DNA of 28,692 bases, taken from positions 1 to 28,692 of the forward strand of contig JAHHSH010000017.1 of NCBI GenBank assembly GCA_020025345.1. The letters run 5' to 3'. The position numbers and the translations under genes were made by a program. Positions within the stretch are counted from its first letter, which is position 1. Each line of letters starts with the position of its first letter. Origin of the DNA: Oscillospiraceae bacterium (GTDB lineage: Bacteria; Bacillota; Clostridia; Oscillospirales; Oscillospiraceae). A model generated the notes under the pieces. It was not told the DNA's origin. It searched no databases and saw only the letters and a program-made list of their open reading frames with translations. Of this stretch, positions 1-8,114 are shown piece after piece.

Positions 1-2896
1 ACTCCCGGATGGCGGACAAGCGCTTACTGGCCACCTCCGTCAAAACCTTGCCGGGGCGGTAGGTGAGATAGGCGTAGGCACGCCGCGCACTGCGCCCGAT
101 GCGCCCCCGGATCTGGTGGAGCTGGGCAAGCCCCATACGGTCAGCGTCCTCGATAATAAGTGTATTGGCATTGGGAATGTCAATACCTGTTTCAATGATT
201 GTGGTACACACCAGCACGTTGATCTCGCCGTCGGACATCTGCTGCATGACACGGCTCAGCTCCGCCTCGGTCATCTTACCGTGGGCGACAGCCACCACCA
301 CATCATCTCCCAACAGCGCCCGGATATGCCCCACGGTGGTCTCCATGTTTTCCACACGATTGTGGAGATAGTAGACCTGTCCGCCGCGGCTGATCTCCCG
401 GCGCATGGCCTCGCCCACAACGCCCCAGTCATGCTCCAGCACATAGGTCTGGACGCTCTGACGGTTCTGGGGCGGCTCGGTCAGCGTACTCATGTCCCGG
501 ATGCCGGAGAGAGCCATATTCAGCGTGCGCGGGATGGGTGTTGCCGACAGAGTCAGCGTATCCACCTGCCGCGCCTTTTCCCGCAGGTTTTCCTTATGCT
601 TCACGCCGAAGCGCTGCTCCTCATCAATGATGAGAAGTCCCAAATCCTTGAATTGCAAATTCTTTTGCAGCAGCTTGTGAGTGCCGATCAGCAGATCCAC
701 ACGCCCCTGCGCCGTCCGCTCCATAATGTCCTTCACCTGCTTGGTTGTGCGGAAGCGGCTGAGCACCTCCACTGTCACAGGAAAGCTGCGGAAACGGCTG
801 GTGGCCGTGGCGTAGTGCTGCTGCGCCAGCACGGTGGTAGGCACCAAAATGGCGGCCTGTTTGCCGTCCATAATGCACTTCATCACCGCCCGCAGCGCCA
901 CCTCCGTCTTGCCGTAGCCCACATCGCCGCAGAGCAGACGATCCATGGGGATGGGCCGCTCCATATCGGCCTTGATCTCCCGGATGGCCTGCAGCTGATC
1001 CTCCGTCTCTTCGTAGTCGAAGGCCTCTTCAAACTCCTGCTGCCACGGGGAGTCCGGGGAAAATGCAAACCCCGGCTGATGCTGGCGCTGGGCGTAGAGG
1101 TCGATGAGCCCCTTGGCCAGTTCCCGCGCCGCAGCCTTGGCCTTGCGGGTGGTCTTGTGCCACTCGCTGCCACCCAGCTTATTGAGGCGCGTGCGCTCAT
1201 TATCCTCACCGCCGCCGATGTACTTACTCACCAGATCCAGCGATGTGGCCGGGACATAGAGGGCATCGCTGCCGGCGTAGGAAATTTTAATGTAGTCCTT
1301 TTCCACACCGTCCACCGGCATACGCACCATACCCACAAAGCGGCCGATACCGTGATGGGTATGCACCACCAGATCGCCGGGTGTCAGATCGGCGTAGGAC
1401 TGGATGCGGCGGCGGGACTCATCCCGCGCCGAGGAGGTGCGCCGTGTCGTTTTCTTGCCGGAGAGCGGCGTGGTCAACTGTCCCTCCGTCAAGACGGCCA
1501 GCTGCAGCCCCGGATATTCGCTGCCGGCGCTCAAGGCACCCAGTGCGATGCTCACCTGTCCCTTGGAGGGAACAGCCGCCCCGGCAAAGTCCAGCGCAGC
1601 GGGAATTTTCCGCTCTGCCAGCATCCGCTGCAGGTTTTCTGCACGCACCTTACCGCCGCACAGCACCATCACCCGATAGCCCGTGGTGAGGTAGTGGGTC
1701 ATATCCGTGACCGCCGTCTCCAAGGAGCCGCCGTAGCCCGACAGCTGCTTGGCCGACACTTGAAAGAGCGCCGTGGGCTGCAGGAAATACCGGCTGGTGG
1801 GAAGGCTCTCCATCTGCACCACAGGGAAAGCCCCCAGACGCTCCATCAGCTCCTCTTCCCCCATGGCGGGATCAGAAAAACTGCCGGACAGACTGCCATC
1901 CTCCGCCGCCACGGTCAGATCCTGCCGCAGCTGCAAATGCCAGCCGTGGACGTTCTCGCTGATGCGTCCGCTCTCGCTGAAGCACACCAACGTCTCTTTT
2001 GAGAGATAGTCCAGCGCCGTGGCCATCTGGGGATAGATTGCCGCACCGTAGCGGTCAGCACCGGGCGGTGTGACGCCACGGCGGAGCATTTCCGCATCAG
2101 CGCGGAGCGTCTGCCCCAGCTTCTCATCTTTCTTTTTATGGCGGAGCTTTTCGGCAGCCTCGTCCATACGATCTGCCAGCGCCTCCGCCGCACCTGCCTG
2201 CCAGAAGGGCAAAAACTCTCCGGCAGGTAAAATCTGTGCCTCCTGGCAGTTATAGATACGCCGCTGGGTACCCACATCAAAGGCACCCATGGCGTCGATT
2301 TCGTCATCAAAAAATTCACAGCGCACTGCGTGCTGTGCACCGGGGGAGAACACATCCAAAATGCCGCCGCGCAGGGCAAACTGACCGGCCCCCTCCACCG
2401 ATTCGGCCCGGACATAGCCCGCGGCCACCAGATTCGCTGTCAATTGGGACAGTTCCCACTGCTGGCCTACCGACAGTTCGATGGCCGTCCGACGCAGCAC
2501 TTCCGGCGGAATACAGCGCTGACTGAGGGCCTGCACCGTGGTCACCACCACCTGCGCCTCCCCTGCCAGCATCCGCCGCAGCGCCTCTAAGCGCTGATAC
2601 TCCCACTGGCGGCTGGCAGCCTCGATGGGGCGCAACTGTACCTCGCGTCCCGGCAGCAACACCGGCTCCACATGGAGCAGAGCATTCAAATCCGCCGCCA
2701 TGCGCTCCATTTCCGTCTCATCACTGCACAGCAGCAAAAGAGGGCGGCTGTCGGCAAACGCCAGTGCCGCCGCCACCTGTGCCCGGTGAGCCGGTCCAAG
2801 GCCCGTCACCAGAGCACGACAGGGCATTTGCGCAGTTGCCTCCTGCAGCTCCCTAAGTTCCTTTAATTGTAACAGTTCTCGCAGAAGACCTTCCAT
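1..2896 (-). CDS. mfd: Transcription-repair coupling factor Mfd (C-terminus beyond window)
   Basis: Mfd is an ATP-driven dsDNA translocase that removes RNA polymerase stalled at lesions and recruits UvrA. Reading the minus strand from ATG 2896, the frame stays open to the window edge, giving about 965 of the usual ~1150-1180 residues. The order is: UvrB-like N-terminal module; the CarD-like RNAP-interaction domain around residues 500-560 (VVHTHHGIGRFVGM); helicase Walker A GDVGYGKTEVA near residue 657; a DEEQRFG Walker B box near 760; and helicase motif VI GRIGRSARRAYAY near 930. The missing part would hold the end of the translocase and the UvrA-binding D7 domain. A purine-rich ribosome site (AAGGGGG) lies about 6 nt before the ATG. 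It is the last visible gene of the minus cluster glmU-prs-pth-mfd, the order known from Bacillus. I spot-checked the frame near the start, the middle and the left edge and saw no frameshift. Confidence 0.97.
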   Translation of the reverse strand, partial: MEGLLRELLQLKELRELQEATAQMPCRALVTGLGPAHRAQVAAALAFADSRPLLLLCSDETEMERMAADLNALLHVEPVLLPGREVQLRPIEAASRQWEYQRLEALRRMLAGEAQVVVTTVQALSQRCIPPEVLRRTAIELSVGQQWELSQLTANLVAAGYVRAESVEGAGQFALRGGILDVFSPGAQHAVRCEFFDDEIDAMGAFDVGTQRRIYNCQEAQILPAGEFLPFWQAGAAEALADRMDEAAEKLRHKKKDEKLGQTLRADAEMLRRGVTPPGADRYGAAIYPQMATALDYLSKETLVCFSESGRISENVHGWHLQLRQDLTVAAEDGSLSGSFSDPAMGEEELMERLGAFPVVQMESLPTSRYFLQPTALFQVSAKQLSGYGGSLETAVTDMTHYLTTGYRVMVLCGGKVRAENLQRMLAERKIPAALDFAGAAVPSKGQVSIALGALSAGSEYPGLQLAVLTEGQLTTPLSGKKTTRRTSSARDESRRRIQSYADLTPGDLVVHTHHGIGRFVGMVRMPVDGVEKDYIKISYAGSDALYVPATSLDLVSKYIGGGEDNERTRLNKLGGSEWHKTTRKAKAAARELAKGLIDLYAQRQHQPGFAFSPDSPWQQEFEEAFDYEETEDQLQAIREIKADMERPIPMDRLLCGDVGYGKTEVALRAVMKCIMDGKQAAILVPTTVLAQQHYATATSRFRSFPVTVEVLSRFRTTKQVKDIMERTAQGRVDLLIGTHKLLQKNLQFKDLGLLIIDEEQRFGVKHKENLREKARQVDTLTLSATPIPRTLNMALSGIRDMSTLTEPPQNRQSVQTYVLEHDWGVVGEAMRREISRGGQVYYLHNRVENMETTVGHIRALLGDDVVVAVAHGKMTEAELSRVMQQMSDGEINVLVCTTIIETGIDIPNANTLIIEDADRMGLAQLHQIRGRIGRSARRAYAYLTYRPGKVLTEVASKRLSAIRE

Positions 2897-2930
2897 ACCG
2901 TGCCCCCTTCCCGAAATATGTACACCAACA

Positions 2931-2954
2931 CCGCCCGATTCTAAAACCGGGCGG
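2931..2954 (-). terminator. Hairpin between pth and mfd
   Basis: A perfect 7-bp GC stem (2931-2937 with 2948-2954, CCGCCCG/CGGGCGG) with a 10-nt loop lies between the pth stop and the mfd start. There is no real U-tract on the minus strand (TGTTGGTG follows), so it is more likely an attenuating or mRNA-processing hairpin than a full terminator. Confidence 0.4.
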
Positions 2955-3001
2955 GTATGCTCCTATTATTATTTGTATGCACCTTCCGGCAAAATCATCC
3001 G

Positions 3002-3595
3002 TCAATTGAAGCGATTCATGGCCTTATCCGGGCCCTGTGCGATCACAACACTGACGGCCTCCGCCGCCTTGCGGAGCGTCTCCTCCAGCACCTTCTTATC
3101 CTCGCCCAGAGGCTTGCCGATGACCCAGTCCACCACCTCATAACCCGCCTGCTGCGGAGAGCCGACGCCCACCTTGATGCGGGGGAACTTATCCGTTCCC
3201 AGATGCTGGATGATATTCTTTAAGCCGTTGTGGCCGCCGGCGCTGCCACCGGGGCGGATCCGCAGCTTCCCCGCAGGCAGAGAGATGTCATCGGAGATCA
3301 CCAGCACATGCTCCGGCGGGATCTTATAAAAACGGGCTGCCTCGCCCACCGACTCGCCGGAGAGGTTCATATAGGTCTGGGGCTTCATCACCAGCACCTT
3401 TTCGCCCCCCAGCTCGCAGGTGGCCGTCAGTGCCTTAAAGCGCACCTTATCGCAGGAGAAATGCTCCTGCCCGCCCAGCAGATCCACGGCCATAAAGCCC
3501 ATATTGTGCCGGGTATTTTCATACTTGGAACCAGGGTTGCCCAGTCCCACCACCAGCCAGCTGATGCCGCCGGATTGTCCACGATTGAATATCAT
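3002..3595 (-). CDS. pth: Peptidyl-tRNA hydrolase
   Basis: Pth cleaves the ester bond of peptidyl-tRNAs that drop off ribosomes, recycling tRNA in the cytoplasm. Family signatures are all present: GLGNPGSKYENTRHNMGF holds the conserved Asn and the catalytic His, ISDDISLPAGKLRIR holds the conserved Asp, and GGSAGGHNGLKNI is the tRNA-contact loop. At 197 aa the length is normal for the family (~185-195). The ATG at 3595 has a GGAGG site 9 nt upstream, which fixes the start, although it adds about 11 residues (IFNRGQSGGIS) before the usual WLVVGLGNP beginning. There is no closer ATG. It lies downstream of prs and upstream of mfd, as in the Bacillus gcaD-prs-ctc-spoVC-mfd region but without ctc. 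A hairpin separates it from prs. Confidence 0.96.
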   Translation of the reverse strand: MIFNRGQSGGISWLVVGLGNPGSKYENTRHNMGFMAVDLLGGQEHFSCDKVRFKALTATCELGGEKVLVMKPQTYMNLSGESVGEAARFYKIPPEHVLVISDDISLPAGKLRIRPGGSAGGHNGLKNIIQHLGTDKFPRIKVGVGSPQQAGYEVVDWVIGKPLGEDKKVLEETLRKAAEAVSVVIAQGPDKAMNRFN

Positions 3596-3705
3596 AGATT
3601 GATGCCTCCGTTGCTATGACTTTTACTCCGTCCGCAGCATAGCGCCGTCGGCTGAAATAAAGCTGAAAAATGTTCCTTTTTGTCCTTTTCCGATGAAAAA
3701 GAGTA

Positions 3706-3735
3706 AAGTGGACTGCCATAAATGACAGTCCACTT
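3706..3735 (-). terminator. Hairpin downstream of prs
   Basis: The 10-bp perfect arms AAGTGGACTG (3706-3715) and CAGTCCACTT (3726-3735) extend inward by further pairs with one G-U. On the minus strand the stem follows the prs stop by about 18 nt and is followed a few bases later by a T-rich run (TACTCTTTTT). It probably reduces transcription from prs into pth. Confidence 0.6.
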
Positions 3736-3753
3736 ATCATATCACAATTTTTC

Positions 3754-4710
3754 TCAGTTGAACAGCTTTGCGATGGAAATTTCCTGATAGATGCGCTCAA
3801 TGGCCTCGGCAAACATGGGAGCCACAGACAGATACTTGATCTTGTCGCAGCCCTCACCGAAGCTCTCGGGTACGGTGTTCAGGAAAGCGATCTCATGGAT
3901 CACGCTATCGTTCAGACGCTGGATAGCGGGACCGGACAGCAGACCGTGAGAAGCGCAAGCGTACACGTTCTTGGCACCATGATCCACGATGGCCTTGGCA
4001 GCGTTGCACAGGGAACCTGCGGTATCCACCATGTCGTCGAACAGGATGCAGTTCTTGCCGGCCACATCGCCGATGACGTTCATGACCTCGCACTGATTGG
4101 CCTTCTGGCGGCGCTTATCCACGATGGCCAGACCCATATGCAGCTTCTGAGCAAAGACACGGGAGCGGGAAACGGAACCCACGTCGGGGGAAACAACCAC
4201 CATATCCTCGCAAGCAGAACCGAACTTCTTGGCATAGTAGTCCACGAAGATGGGGTTGCCGCGCAGGTTGTCCACAGGGATGTCGAAGAAGCCCTGAATC
4301 TGATCGGCGTGCAGATCCATGGTCAGCACACGGTCAGCACCGGCAGCGGTCAGCATGTTGGCGACCAGCTTGGCGGAGATGGGATCGCGGCTCTTGGCCT
4401 TGCGGTCCTGACGGGCATAGCCGAAGTAGGGAATGACGGCAGTAATACGACCGGCAGATGCACGTCTGCAGGAGTCGATCATGACCAGCAGCTCCATCAG
4501 GCTGTCGTTGACAGGCTTGCAGGTGGAATTGATCAGGAACACGTCGCTGCCGCGAACGGTTTCGTACAGGGAAACGGAGGCTTCACCGTCAGCAAAGGTC
4601 TTGACCTCTGCCTCACCCAGTTTGGTACCGATGCACTTGCAGATCTCAGCTGCCAGAGCGGGGTTGGCGTTACCGGTAAAAATCTTGATGTCCTTGCCGT
4701 GAGAAATCAT
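3754..4710 (-). CDS. prs: Ribose-phosphate pyrophosphokinase (PRPP synthetase)
   Basis: Prs transfers pyrophosphate from ATP to ribose-5-phosphate to make PRPP for purine, pyrimidine, His, Trp and NAD synthesis. Visible family elements are the N-terminal KIFTGNANPALA, FADGEASV, the Arg-containing ATP loop YFGYARQDRKAKSRDPISAK, the metal-site TMDLHADQIQGFF, the VVSPDVGSVSRSR segment, and the ribose-5-phosphate loop LFDDMVDTAGSLC. Several positions differ from the commonest version (FDDMVDTAGS rather than the usual FDDIIDTAGT, and VSPDVGSVSRSR rather than VSPDHGGVTRAR), so it belongs to a divergent Clostridia subgroup. The chosen ATG 4710 begins MISHGKDIKIF. An in-frame GTG at 4722 has a somewhat better purine tract (AGAGAGAAAG) upstream and would add MCLK; the choice is not settled. 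It is 95 nt downstream of the glmU-like gene. Confidence 0.95.
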   Translation of the reverse strand: MISHGKDIKIFTGNANPALAAEICKCIGTKLGEAEVKTFADGEASVSLYETVRGSDVFLINSTCKPVNDSLMELLVMIDSCRRASAGRITAVIPYFGYARQDRKAKSRDPISAKLVANMLTAAGADRVLTMDLHADQIQGFFDIPVDNLRGNPIFVDYYAKKFGSACEDMVVVSPDVGSVSRSRVFAQKLHMGLAIVDKRRQKANQCEVMNVIGDVAGKNCILFDDMVDTAGSLCNAAKAIVDHGAKNVYACASHGLLSGPAIQRLNDSVIHEIAFLNTVPESFGEGCDKIKYLSVAPMFAEAIERIYQEISIAKLFN

Positions 4711-4804
4711 TTTTAAACACACTCGCTTTCTCTCTTAGTCAAAAAATTATCTCTTGGTATATATTGAGACAGCCGGGTGGCTGCAGCTCACAAAATAAAG
4801 GGGC

Positions 4805-5905
4805 TCACTTCTCTTCCCAGCTGCGGCGGAACTTTGCCGCCCAGTCCGGTTTATTGGTCTGCCGCTCCCGGGCGATGGCCAATGCATCGCCGGGCACATC
4901 TTCCGTCACCGTGGAACCGGCCGCTGTATAGGCGCCGTCTCCCACCGTCACAGGTGCCACCAGATTGGTGTTGCAGCCCAGGAAAACGTGGTTTCCGATG
5001 GTGCAGCGGTACTTTTTGTGTCCATCATAATTGCTGGTCACCGTACCGCATCCAAAATTCACATCTTCGCCCACGTCGCTGTCTCCCACATAGGTGAGAT
5101 GGGAGACTTTCGTGCCGTTGCCCACCGTGGAATTCTTCATCTCCACAAAGTCACCGACACGGCAGTGATCGCCGATATGGCAATGGGGACGCACATAGGT
5201 AAAGGGGCCTACGGTGGTATTACTGCCCACCGTGCTCTCATTGAGCTGGGAGGCGTTGACGGTCGTTCCATCGCCCACCGTGCAGTCCCGGATCATACTG
5301 TTGGGGCCGATCTCACAATCCGCGCCGATCACCGTTCTTCCGCGCAGGATCGTACCGGGCAGCAGCACCGTCCCTGCGCCGATACGGCAGCGGGGATCGA
5401 TGTACGTTGCAGCAGGATCCACAATGGTGACGCCATCGGCCATGAAGCGCTCGTTGAGCAGCTCCCGGCAAAGGGCGGCGGCACGCTGCAGATCCTTTCG
5501 ACCCGTCAAAGGCATCCAGTCCAGAGGACGGCTGCACCTCTCCGGCGCGGCGGACAAATCAGCCGCGTTGACATCGGCAGAACGGGCGGCATAGACAGGA
5601 CTTCCCGCAAAGGAATGTACCGGCACCACCGCCGAGGGGATCACCAGTGTCTCCTCTTCCGCCGCCTTTACGGCCTGCGCAGCATCGGAGAAAAGCTCCA
5701 CCCCCTGTACAGAGGAGAGTGCCTTGCCCGCCGCATCCTGCCACGCTTCATCGCAGACAACAAAAAACCGCCGCACTCCATTGGACTGTAGCTCTTCACA
5801 GACCCATGTGATAATGGGACAGAACAGCAGTTCATGCAGCATCAGCGGTTTCCCGGCCGAGAACGCAGCTTCTTTCATATTTACGATGGCGGTTTTAAAG
5901 GCCAT
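4805..5905 (-). CDS. GlmU-type glucosamine-1-P N-acetyltransferase with reduced N-terminal domain
   Basis: The 366-residue protein ends in a full left-handed beta-helix of hexapeptide repeats from about residue 165 on. It contains the GlmU acetyltransferase signatures SHLTYVGDSDVG (with the catalytic His), SNYDGHKKY, and TAAGSTVTEDVPGDALAIAR. The linker LLNERFMADGVTIVDP is also typical of GlmU. The N-terminal domain is only ~150 residues instead of ~230-250, and starts AFKTAIVNMKEAAFSAGKP where GlmU has the LAAGxGTRM nucleotide-binding loop. That glycine/arginine motif and the later GD metal motif are absent, so uridylyltransferase activity is unlikely. It sits exactly at the usual glmU position upstream of prs. 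ATG 5905 is preferred (AAAGGG about 11 nt upstream); a GTG at 5917 has no usable site. A total gene of ~455 aa would be normal for bifunctional GlmU. Confidence 0.88.
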   Translation of the reverse strand: MAFKTAIVNMKEAAFSAGKPLMLHELLFCPIITWVCEELQSNGVRRFFVVCDEAWQDAAGKALSSVQGVELFSDAAQAVKAAEEETLVIPSAVVPVHSFAGSPVYAARSADVNAADLSAAPERCSRPLDWMPLTGRKDLQRAAALCRELLNERFMADGVTIVDPAATYIDPRCRIGAGTVLLPGTILRGRTVIGADCEIGPNSMIRDCTVGDGTTVNASQLNESTVGSNTTVGPFTYVRPHCHIGDHCRVGDFVEMKNSTVGNGTKVSHLTYVGDSDVGEDVNFGCGTVTSNYDGHKKYRCTIGNHVFLGCNTNLVAPVTVGDGAYTAAGSTVTEDVPGDALAIARERQTNKPDWAAKFRRSWEEK

Positions 5906-5938
5906 TAGAAATCGCACCCTTTCCGTTTTCTAATTTTT

Positions 5939-5944
5939 ATTATA
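5939..5944 (-). promoter_or_regulatory. -10 box of the glmU-prs-pth-mfd cluster
   Basis: The minus strand shows a perfect TATAAT, giving a predicted start near 5932 and a leader of ~27 nt before ATG 5905. No good -35 hexamer is visible at 16-18 bp (CTGGAT is the closest). Confidence 0.5.
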
Positions 5945-6013
5945 ACAGGGTATCGAAGAAAATCCAGTACTTTTCCATTTTTTAATACAATTATTTTTAC
6001 TCTAATCACTTCC

Positions 6014-6050
6014 GCCAGAATTCTCCTCTCTGCGCCCTCAGAATTCTGGC
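6014..6050. repeat. 11-bp perfect inverted repeat in the glmU/trmL divergent region
   Basis: GCCAGAATTCT (6014-6024) and AGAATTCTGGC (6040-6050) are exact reverse complements with a 15-nt spacer. No gene ends here, so it does not fit a normal terminator, though a T6 run starts 10 nt further on the plus strand. It lies upstream of both divergent promoters and could be an operator or a leftover terminator of a lost gene. The whole 5906-6269 stretch is AT-rich and holds no gene; the two promoters, this repeat and the trmL leader are all I see. Confidence 0.6.
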
Positions 6051-6129
6051 ATTTTGCCTGTTTTTTCTACAATCGTATCTATTTGCTTTATATTTTTATG
6101 AAAAAATCGGTGAATTTACGAATTTATAG

Positions 6130-6158
6130 TTGAATTTCTCTTCACTTTGCATTACAAT
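6130..6158 (+). promoter_or_regulatory. Sigma-A promoter for trmL-pgk-tpiA-gpmI
   Basis: TTGAAT (6130-6135) and TACAAT (6153-6158) are separated by exactly 17 bp. The predicted start is near 6165, leaving a ~105-nt leader before trmL. Confidence 0.7.
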
Positions 6159-6198
6159 AGGCAAGTCCGCTTAAAAGAGGGACAATTCTGGACTTTTC

Positions 6199-6250
6199 CG
6201 CCCCCTCAAGGGGCGATTCCTTTCTATTTAGGCAGGAATCTACGTTTTTT
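6199..6250 (+). promoter_or_regulatory. Structured leader with terminator-like hairpin before trmL
   Basis: Two hairpins lie in tandem in the untranslated leader. CGCCCC/GGGGCG (6199-6204 with 6210-6215) is followed by GATTCCT/AGGAATC (6215-6221 with 6234-6240), which is followed after TACG by T6 (6245-6250). The first stem is stronger and shares G6215 with the second, so they compete by one pair only. The second stem is AT-rich and weak as a terminator. I do not recognise a riboswitch class. Confidence 0.45.
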
Positions 6251-6269
6251 AGAGAGTGAGGCAGATTTC

Positions 6270-6767
6270 ATGCTGAATATCGTACTGGTGGAACCGGAGA
6301 TCCCGCAGAACTGCGGCAACATCGCCCGCACCTGCGCCGCCACCGGCAGCCGTCTGCACCTGATTCGTCCGTTGGGCTTTGACATTTCTGACAAAGCCGT
6401 AAAACGCGCCGGGTTGGACTACTGGCACTTGGTGGAGGTTCGGGACTACGAAAATCTGGAGTCCTTTTTCGCTATCCACCCAGAGGCCAAAGAGAACCTG
6501 TGGCTGGCCACCACCAAGGCACCCCATGCCTACTACGAGGCAACATTTACCGATGATTGCTGGCTCTTCTTCGGCAAAGAAACGGCAGGCCTGCCGCAGG
6601 ACTTCCGTGATGCCCACTATGACCGCTGCATCCGCCTTCCCATGCGCGCCGAGGCCCGCAGCCTAAACCTTAGTAACTCCGTGGCGATCCTCACCTACGA
6701 GGCGCTGCGCCAGACCGGTTTTCCCGGCCTGTGCGGCACCGGCGAGATGGCCCGGGAGCACCTTTAA
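6270..6767 (+). CDS. trmL: tRNA (cytidine/uridine-34 2'-O)-methyltransferase, TrmL family
   Basis: TrmL (YibK/CspR) is a small SPOUT-class enzyme that uses S-adenosylmethionine to 2'-O-methylate the wobble base of leucine tRNAs. The 165-residue product fits the family length (~155-165). It opens with MLNIVLVEPEIPQNCGNIAR, followed by the cofactor-knot motifs GKETAGLP and IRLPMRAEARSLNLSNSVAI, where the SLNLSN element is the signature. An open frame extends back to 6147, but it contains the promoter -10 box and the leader hairpins. ATG 6270 has TGAGG 8 nt upstream and matches the family's N-terminus, so I start there. It precedes pgk by 42 nt and probably shares the promoter at 6130. Confidence 0.93.
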   Translation: MLNIVLVEPEIPQNCGNIARTCAATGSRLHLIRPLGFDISDKAVKRAGLDYWHLVEVRDYENLESFFAIHPEAKENLWLATTKAPHAYYEATFTDDCWLFFGKETAGLPQDFRDAHYDRCIRLPMRAEARSLNLSNSVAILTYEALRQTGFPGLCGTGEMAREHL

Positions 6768-6809
6768 TTCTATTTCAATAAAATGGTATTAAAAAAGGAG
6801 CGTATCTAT

Positions 6810-8006
6810 ATGAACTACAACAAAAAGACCGTAAAAGATGTAGATGTAGCCGGCAAGAAAGTGCTGCTGCGCTGCGACTTCAACGTGCCGATGGCCAAGG
6901 ATGGCAGCGGTGTAATCACCGATGACAAGCGCATCCGCGCCGCACTGCCCACGCTGCAGTACCTGCTGGACCAGGGCGCTGCCGTGATCGCCTGCTCCCA
7001 CATGGGTAAGCCCAAGGGCGAGGTAAATCCGGAGCTGAGCCTCAAGCCGGTGGCTGTCCGCCTCAGCGAGCTGCTGGGCCGCGAGGTCATTATGGCCAAC
7101 GATGTGGTCGGCGAGGATGCTATGGCGAAGGCCGCCGCTCTGCAGCCCGGTCAGGTGCTGCTGCTGGAGAACACCCGTTTTGAAAAGGGTGAGACGAAGA
7201 ACGATCCCGAGCTTGCCAAGGCTCTTGCCTCTATGGCCGAGCTGTATGTCTCCGATGCTTTCGGTGCTGTACACCGCGCCCACGCTTCCACCGCCGGTGT
7301 GGCTGAGTATCTGCCTGCCGTGTCCGGTTTCCTCATTCAGAAGGAGCTGGAGGTGATCGGCGGCGCACTGGCTAACCCCAAGCGTCCTCTGGTCGCTATT
7401 CTGGGCGGCTCTAAGGTTTCCTCCAAGATCGGCGTGATCAATAACCTGCTGGAGATTGCCGACACCGTTATTATCGGCGGCGGCATGGCCTACACCTTCT
7501 CCGCTGCACAGGGTGGCAAGATCGGTGACTCCCTCTGCGAAGCCGACTGGCAGGATTACGCCAACGAGATGGTCGCCAAGGCCGCTCAAAAGGGCGTGAA
7601 GCTGCTGCTGCCCGTGGATACCGTCTGCGGCGACAAGTTTGCTGCCGACGCCAAGACCATGACCGTGAACTCCGGTGAGATCCCCGACGGCTGGGAGGGC
7701 ATGGACATCGGCCCCAAGACCGTGGAGCTCTACTGCAGCGCCGTGAAGGATGCCGGCACCGTGATTTGGAACGGCCCCATGGGTGTCTTTGAGTTCCCCG
7801 CCTTCGCCAAGGGCACTGAGGCCGTGGCACAGGCTCTGAGCAACACCGATGCCATCACCATCATCGGCGGCGGTGACAGCGCAGCTGCCGTGCAGCAGCT
7901 GGGTTATGCCGACAAGATGACCCATATCTCCACCGGCGGCGGTGCCTCCCTGGAGTTTATGGAGGGCAAGGAGCTGCCCGGTGTCGCCTGCCTGCTGGAC
8001 AAGTAA
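6810..8006 (+). CDS. pgk: Phosphoglycerate kinase
   Basis: Pgk transfers the phosphate of 1,3-bisphosphoglycerate to ADP, the first ATP-yielding step of lower glycolysis. The 398-residue length is standard. Landmarks are RCDFNVPM near residue 22, SDAFGAVHRAHAS (substrate arginine/histidine region), LGGSKVSSKIGVINNLL, NGPMGVFE near 320 and the nucleotide loop IGGGDSAAAV near 352. AAGGAG lies 9 nt before ATG 6810, and an earlier in-frame ATG at 6783 lacks a site. It is followed by tpiA and gpmI in the same direction, a common Firmicute glycolytic cluster that here lacks gap and eno. Codon use is strongly GC-ending, as for a highly expressed gene in this genome; this bias also creates long false frames on the opposite strand. 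Confidence 0.98.
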   Translation: MNYNKKTVKDVDVAGKKVLLRCDFNVPMAKDGSGVITDDKRIRAALPTLQYLLDQGAAVIACSHMGKPKGEVNPELSLKPVAVRLSELLGREVIMANDVVGEDAMAKAAALQPGQVLLLENTRFEKGETKNDPELAKALASMAELYVSDAFGAVHRAHASTAGVAEYLPAVSGFLIQKELEVIGGALANPKRPLVAILGGSKVSSKIGVINNLLEIADTVIIGGGMAYTFSAAQGGKIGDSLCEADWQDYANEMVAKAAQKGVKLLLPVDTVCGDKFAADAKTMTVNSGEIPDGWEGMDIGPKTVELYCSAVKDAGTVIWNGPMGVFEFPAFAKGTEAVAQALSNTDAITIIGGGDSAAAVQQLGYADKMTHISTGGGASLEFMEGKELPGVACLLDK

Positions 8007-8114
8007 GCATCCGCCGTATCTTTTGTACAACGCGGCATACCTCGCCGCACCGCACTTTCATTTTTTGTTCAATCAATAGCATTTTTAATAAAAACAAAGA
8101 GGAGAAATTACATT

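Noticed and set aside
116..2002. A 628-residue open frame on the plus strand
   Set aside because: It is the antisense of mfd, which has full helicase motifs in the other direction. Its His/Leu/Gln-rich content is typical of a shadow of a GC-ending gene.
6147..6269. An N-terminal extension of trmL by 41 residues
   Set aside because: The segment contains the -10 box and leader hairpins, and TrmL proteins start at the MLNIVLVEPEIPQN region, where a ribosome site is present.
6789..8030. A 413-residue open frame on the minus strand
   Set aside because: It is antisense to pgk and has no ribosome site or recognisable domain.
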